This document shows positions 19,048-22,205 of a stretch of 22,205 nucleotides of DNA, piece after piece (positions within the stretch are counted from its first letter, which is position 1; each line of letters begins with the position of its first letter). Source of the stretch: Competibacteraceae bacterium UBA6584. GTDB taxonomy: Bacteria; Pseudomonadota; Gammaproteobacteria; Competibacterales; Competibacteraceae. The position numbers were made by a program, and so were the translations under genes. The notes below the pieces were generated by a model, which saw nothing but the letters and a program-made list of their open reading frames with translations, was not told the DNA's origin and searched no databases. The stretch covers positions 1-22,205 of the forward strand of contig DJIW01000139.1 of the NCBI GenBank assembly GCA_002433805.1. The letters run 5' to 3'.

Positions 19048-21372
19048 CTAGCGCTCTCGGCGCGCTCTAGCGAATGCCTCGGCCAGCGCGCTAGAACGCG
19101 GGTCCGGCGGCTGGTGGTCCGCTCGGCCGGGCGGCGGGCTGGACGGCTGCGATTTTCGCGCCCGCGAGTCCGGTTGGCGCGCGGGCGCGGGCGTCGAAGG
19201 CGCGGCGGTCGGTTCGCTCAGCCGCAAGCTCAATGCGATGCGCCGCCGCTTCAAATCCACCTCCAGCACTTTGGCCTTGACCACTTGGCCCACCTTGACC
19301 ACTTCGCGAGGATCCTTGACGAAGCGATCCGCCAACGCCGAAACATGCACGAGTCCATCCTGGTGCACGCCGATGTCCACGAACGCGCCGAAGTTGGCGA
19401 CGTTGGTCACCACCCCTTCCAAGATCATGCCGGGCTGTAAGTCAGCCAGCGTTTCCACGCCGTCCTTAAACGCGGCGGTTTCGAAGGCCGGGCGGGGATC
19501 GCGGCCCGGCTTTTCCAATTCCAGCAAAATATCGCGCACGGTCGGCAACCCAAAACGCGGGTCGGTGAAGCGCGCCGGTTCGACCGTTTTCAGAAACGCC
19601 GCATTGCCCAGCACCTCATGCAAGCCGCGCCCGCTGGCGGCGAGGATACGCTCGACCACCGGATAGGCTTCCGGGTGAACGGCGGAACGATCCAAGGGAT
19701 TGTCGCCGTCGTTGATCCGCAAAAAGCCGGCCGCCTGTTCGAAGGTTCGATCGCCCAGACGCGGGACCTTTAACAGCTGTTCGCGCCGCCGGAACGCGCC
19801 GTTGGCATCCCGAAATTCGACGATGTTGCGGGCCAAAGCCACATTCAGTCCGGCCACCCGCGCCAGCAGCGGCGCGGACGCGGTGTTCACATCCACGCCG
19901 ACCGCGTTCACGCAATCCTCGACCACCGCATCCAGCGCCCGCGCCAGCCGGGTCTGGCCGACATCGTGCTGGTACTGGCCGACGCCGATGGCCTTGGGTT
20001 CGATCTTAACCAGCTCCGCCAGCGGATCTTGCAGCCGGCGGGCGATCGACACCGCCCCGCGCAGCGACACGTCGACCTCGGGAAACTCCCGCGCCGCCAG
20101 TTCCGAGGCCGAATAAACCGACGCGCCCGCTTCCGACACCATCAGCTTGTGCAGTTTGAGCTCGGGATGGCGCTTGATCAGCTCGCTGGCCAAGCGGTCG
20201 GTTTCGCGCGAGGCCGTGCCGTTGCCGATACTGAGCAATTCCACCCGATGCCGACGGCACAGTTCGGCCAGCAGGTGGAGGCTCTCATCCCACTGATTGC
20301 GCGGGACGTGCGGATAAATCGTGGCGGTCTCGACCAGCTTGCCGGTGACGTCCACCACCGCGACCTTGACCCCGGTGCGCAGGCCGGGGTCCAGCCCGAG
20401 CGTGGGCCGCGCGCCGGCGGGGGCGGCCAGCAACAGATCGCGCAAGTTGCGGGCGAACACCCGGATCGCCTCTTCCTCGGCCGCCTCGCGCAAGCGCTGT
20501 TTCAGCTCGGTATCCAGGTGCGGCAGCAGTTTGAGCTTCCAGGCCCAGCGCGCGGTTTCCAGCAACCACCCATCGGCCGGGCGGCCGGCGTCGCGAAGCT
20601 GGAAATGCGCGATCACCAGCCGCTCGCCGGGATCGGCGTCGGACGCGGCCGGATCGCCGATTTCCAGATTCAATTGCAACACCCCTTCATTACGGCCTCG
20701 AAACAGCGCCAGGGCGCGATGCGAGGGAATGCGCTGGATCGCTTCTCGATAATCGAAATAATCGCGGAACTTGGCTCCTTCCTCCGTCTTGGCTTCCAAA
20801 ACCTCCGAACGCAGAACGGCTTTATCCCAAAATAACTCGCGCAACCGCGCCAGCAACTCGGCGTTTTCGGCAAATTCCTCCATCAGAATTTGTCGCGCGC
20901 CCTCCAGCGCCGCCTTGACATCCATCACGCCGCGCGCTGGATCAACGAAAGCCAACGCGGCTTGTTCGAGCACTTGACCAGGATCGTTCAACAAGCCGCG
21001 CGCGAGCGGGCTCAGGCCGGCTTCGCGGGCGATCTGGGCCTTGGTGCGGCGCTTGGGCTTGTAAGGCAGATAAAGATCTTCCAGTCGGGTTTTGGTGTCG
21101 GCGGCAAGCAGCGCGCCTTCCAGTTCAGCGCTCAGATGGCCCTGTTCGCGGATGCTGGCGAGCACGACCTCGCGCCGCTCCTCCAATTCGCGCAGATAAT
21201 CGAGCCGCTCCTCCAAAAAACGCAACTGTGTATCGTCCAAACCGCCGGTGGCTTCCTTGCGATAACGAGCGACAAACGGCACGGTCGCGCCGTCGTCCAG
21301 CAAGTTGACGGCGGCTTCGATCTGACGTTCTTGAACGGCGAGTTCGCGGGCAATAGTTTCAATGATTTTCAT
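19048..21372 (-). CDS. tex: Tex, S1-domain RNA-binding transcription accessory protein
   Basis: Tex is a conserved nucleic-acid-binding protein linked to transcription and RNA-processing homeostasis and related to eukaryotic Spt6. The protein is 774 residues. It has the N-terminal helical Tex region (VPFVARYRKEATGGLDDTQL near residue 35, YLPYKPKRRTKAQIA near 100). A YqgF/RNase H-like domain follows, starting at TLGLDPGLRTG. Helix-hairpin-helix repeats come next (VNTASAPLLARVAGL; FRRREQLLKVPRLG). A C-terminal S1 domain occupies about 645-718 (GMILEGVVTNVANFGAFVDIG). The last 56 residues are a Pro/Ser/Arg-rich, probably disordered tail that may add nonspecific RNA affinity. The start at 21372 gives the usual MKIIETIARELAV N-terminus; there is no clear Shine-Dalgarno before it. 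It lies at a sharp drop in GC content. Confidence 0.97.
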   Translation of the reverse strand: MKIIETIARELAVQERQIEAAVNLLDDGATVPFVARYRKEATGGLDDTQLRFLEERLDYLRELEERREVVLASIREQGHLSAELEGALLAADTKTRLEDLYLPYKPKRRTKAQIAREAGLSPLARGLLNDPGQVLEQAALAFVDPARGVMDVKAALEGARQILMEEFAENAELLARLRELFWDKAVLRSEVLEAKTEEGAKFRDYFDYREAIQRIPSHRALALFRGRNEGVLQLNLEIGDPAASDADPGERLVIAHFQLRDAGRPADGWLLETARWAWKLKLLPHLDTELKQRLREAAEEEAIRVFARNLRDLLLAAPAGARPTLGLDPGLRTGVKVAVVDVTGKLVETATIYPHVPRNQWDESLHLLAELCRRHRVELLSIGNGTASRETDRLASELIKRHPELKLHKLMVSEAGASVYSASELAAREFPEVDVSLRGAVSIARRLQDPLAELVKIEPKAIGVGQYQHDVGQTRLARALDAVVEDCVNAVGVDVNTASAPLLARVAGLNVALARNIVEFRDANGAFRRREQLLKVPRLGDRTFEQAAGFLRINDGDNPLDRSAVHPEAYPVVERILAASGRGLHEVLGNAAFLKTVEPARFTDPRFGLPTVRDILLELEKPGRDPRPAFETAAFKDGVETLADLQPGMILEGVVTNVANFGAFVDIGVHQDGLVHVSALADRFVKDPREVVKVGQVVKAKVLEVDLKRRRIALSLRLSEPTAAPSTPAPARQPDSRARKSQPSSPPPGRADHQPPDPRSSALAEAFARARRER

Positions 21373-21911
21373 AATAACTAAAACGCAGTGGGTCCAGGGT
21401 TTGAAAGCTGCACTATAAGTCTTTCTAAATCTAAAAATAGCACTTTTCTAACATTTTAGAAATCGATCTTCTTCAATAAAATTCTAAATTAGAAATCACC
21501 TGTTTCAAAATGAACCATCATCCCGCTCCAATGTTTAAAATTTAAATGTACAGTTTAGAAATATGACTATATTGCTCTCCATTTTATCGTTTTCTCTAAC
21601 ATAAATCGATCATTATTTATTGCCGTCATATCGATAAAAAATTAGAAATAATCATATTTTTCGCCAGCATAGCTTCAATTTCTCCCATCGGTTTCGCTAG
21701 GGGAATCGAAATAACCAGCGCGACTCTAGTGGCCTACATATTGCTAGTTTCTAATTGTTCAAATACGAGTATAAGCCTTCGCTTGAGAGCGCCACAATCT
21801 TTGCACTAATGCAACTTGCGAGTAGGGATGATGGCCTAACAAGGTTTTGAAAGAAACTAAATTGAGTTTATTACGAATAATTAAAAAACGACGCCCAACA
21901 AGATTGATTGG
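21373..21911. repeat. AT-rich non-coding region with a cluster of TTAGAAA/TTTCTAA motifs
   Basis: No convincing gene is seen between tex and the last open frame. The heptamer TTAGAAA or its complement TTTCTAA occurs seven times: 21422, 21445, 21456, 21489, 21555, 21642 and 21748. Two of these form a perfect inverted repeat, TTTCTAA-catt-TTAGAAA (21445-21462). Another sits in the palindrome TTCTAA-A-TTAGAA (21482-21494). TTTAAA-A-TTTAAA (21534-21546), three ATCGAT sites (21462, 21605, 21630) and TTGCA-ctaa-TGCAA (21801-21814) are also present. This could be a regulatory region with several operator copies, a bent or nucleoid-protein-bound segment, or remains of acquired DNA. Confidence 0.55.
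21412..21417 (-). promoter_or_regulatory. Possible -10 element for tex
   Basis: TATAGT on the minus strand lies 40 bases before the tex start codon. No good -35 box is present at 16-18 bases upstream; that interval instead contains the TTAGAAA motif described for the neighbouring region. Confidence 0.25.
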
Positions 21912-22205
21912 ATGGATTATAAAATGCGGGACAATCCCAATACCAATGATGTTACAGAAGAAACATCAGAACAAAACGGCATTGAAGCGTTGAAAGCTAT
22001 CGATCAAAGTCGGCTTCTAACTTTTCTATCTATCCAGATCTACATTCTCGTCACATTGATCTCTATGAAGGACGAGATGTTGATTCTAAAAAGCTCGGTT
22101 CCCCTACCCTTTCTCAATATTCAAATACCTACTGTTGGCCTGTTTGGATTCTCGACCATCGCTCCATTACTTATGCTTATCTTCCATATTTATCTATTAC
22201 TACAG
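21912..22205 (+). CDS. N-terminal part of a membrane protein, cut by the window end
   Basis: An open frame of 98 codons runs without a stop from the ATG at 21912 to the window edge. A polar N-terminus of about 35 residues precedes two hydrophobic segments, roughly residues 36-52 (LTFLSIQIYILVTLISM) and 72-98 (VGLFGFSTIAPLLMLIFHI onward). Between them is VPLPFLNIQIPTVG. This arrangement, with conserved-looking LPxLNxxIPxxG and APxLxxxxHxxLLLQ patterns, resembles the N-terminal membrane region of large proteins that in some bacteria carry pentapeptide repeats afterwards. That is from memory and not proven here. The second ATG at 21924 is an alternative start, with GGATGGA 7 bases upstream. Codon use is AT-rich (many CTA, TTA, ATT), unlike all other genes here. 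Confidence 0.6.
   Translation, partial: MDYKMRDNPNTNDVTEETSEQNGIEALKAIDQSRLLTFLSIQIYILVTLISMKDEMLILKSSVPLPFLNIQIPTVGLFGFSTIAPLLMLIFHIYLLLQ

Noticed and set aside
18650..21372. The 12-mer caatgattttca occurs both upstream of the DUF6763-type gene and at the tex start.
   Set aside because: At tex it simply encodes the conserved first residues MKII and an upstream base or two. Two copies of an AT-rich 12-mer are not enough to claim a shared site.

Overview
The window reads as a chromosomal segment of a GC-rich gammaproteobacterium. The reasons are the sucA-sucB-lpd operon, the dksA-gluQ pair, a class II CCA-adding enzyme very close to the E. coli one, RNase HI next to DnaQ, and a small acidic DUF6763-type protein typical of that class. 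I cannot assign a genus. Nearly all the DNA is dense housekeeping coding sequence. The first ~200 bases and everything after ~21,380 are clearly AT-richer.

Layout. (1) 200-2507, plus strand: a TviB/VipA-type UDP-HexNAc 6-dehydrogenase and a UDP-uronate 4-epimerase, a two-gene unit supplying uronic-acid sugar nucleotides for a surface polysaccharide. (2) 2504-6463, minus strand: a lipoprotein aminopeptidase, a YejF-like double ABC ATPase, RNase HI and DnaQ, tightly packed and probably one transcript. (3) 6553-7827, plus: the CCA-adding enzyme. (4) 7824-13547, minus: sucA-sucB-lpd, the three components of 2-oxoglutarate dehydrogenase, with hairpins between sucB and lpd and a candidate promoter implying a long sucA leader. 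(5) 14056-17764, plus: a good sigma-70-like promoter, dksA, gluQ, acs and a strong terminator. (6) 17766-18635, minus: an eIF2B-like protein. (7) 18713-19006, plus: a small acidic DUF6763-type protein. (8) 19021-21372, minus: tex with its own terminator. (9) 21373-22205: a ~540-base AT-rich non-coding stretch with seven copies of TTAGAAA/TTTCTAA, then the start of an AT-rich membrane-protein gene cut by the window end.

The central genes cover oxidative carbon flow (2-oxoglutarate dehydrogenase, acetyl-CoA synthetase), tRNA maturation and modification (Cca, GluQ), the stringent response (DksA) and nucleic-acid quality control (DnaQ, RNase HI, Tex). No tRNA, rRNA, CRISPR array, transposase or integrase was seen.

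I did not find a clear new system. The least explained parts are the right-hand AT-rich region with its motif cluster and truncated membrane gene, the long structured sucA leader, and the eIF2B-like protein lacking the isomerase cysteine.
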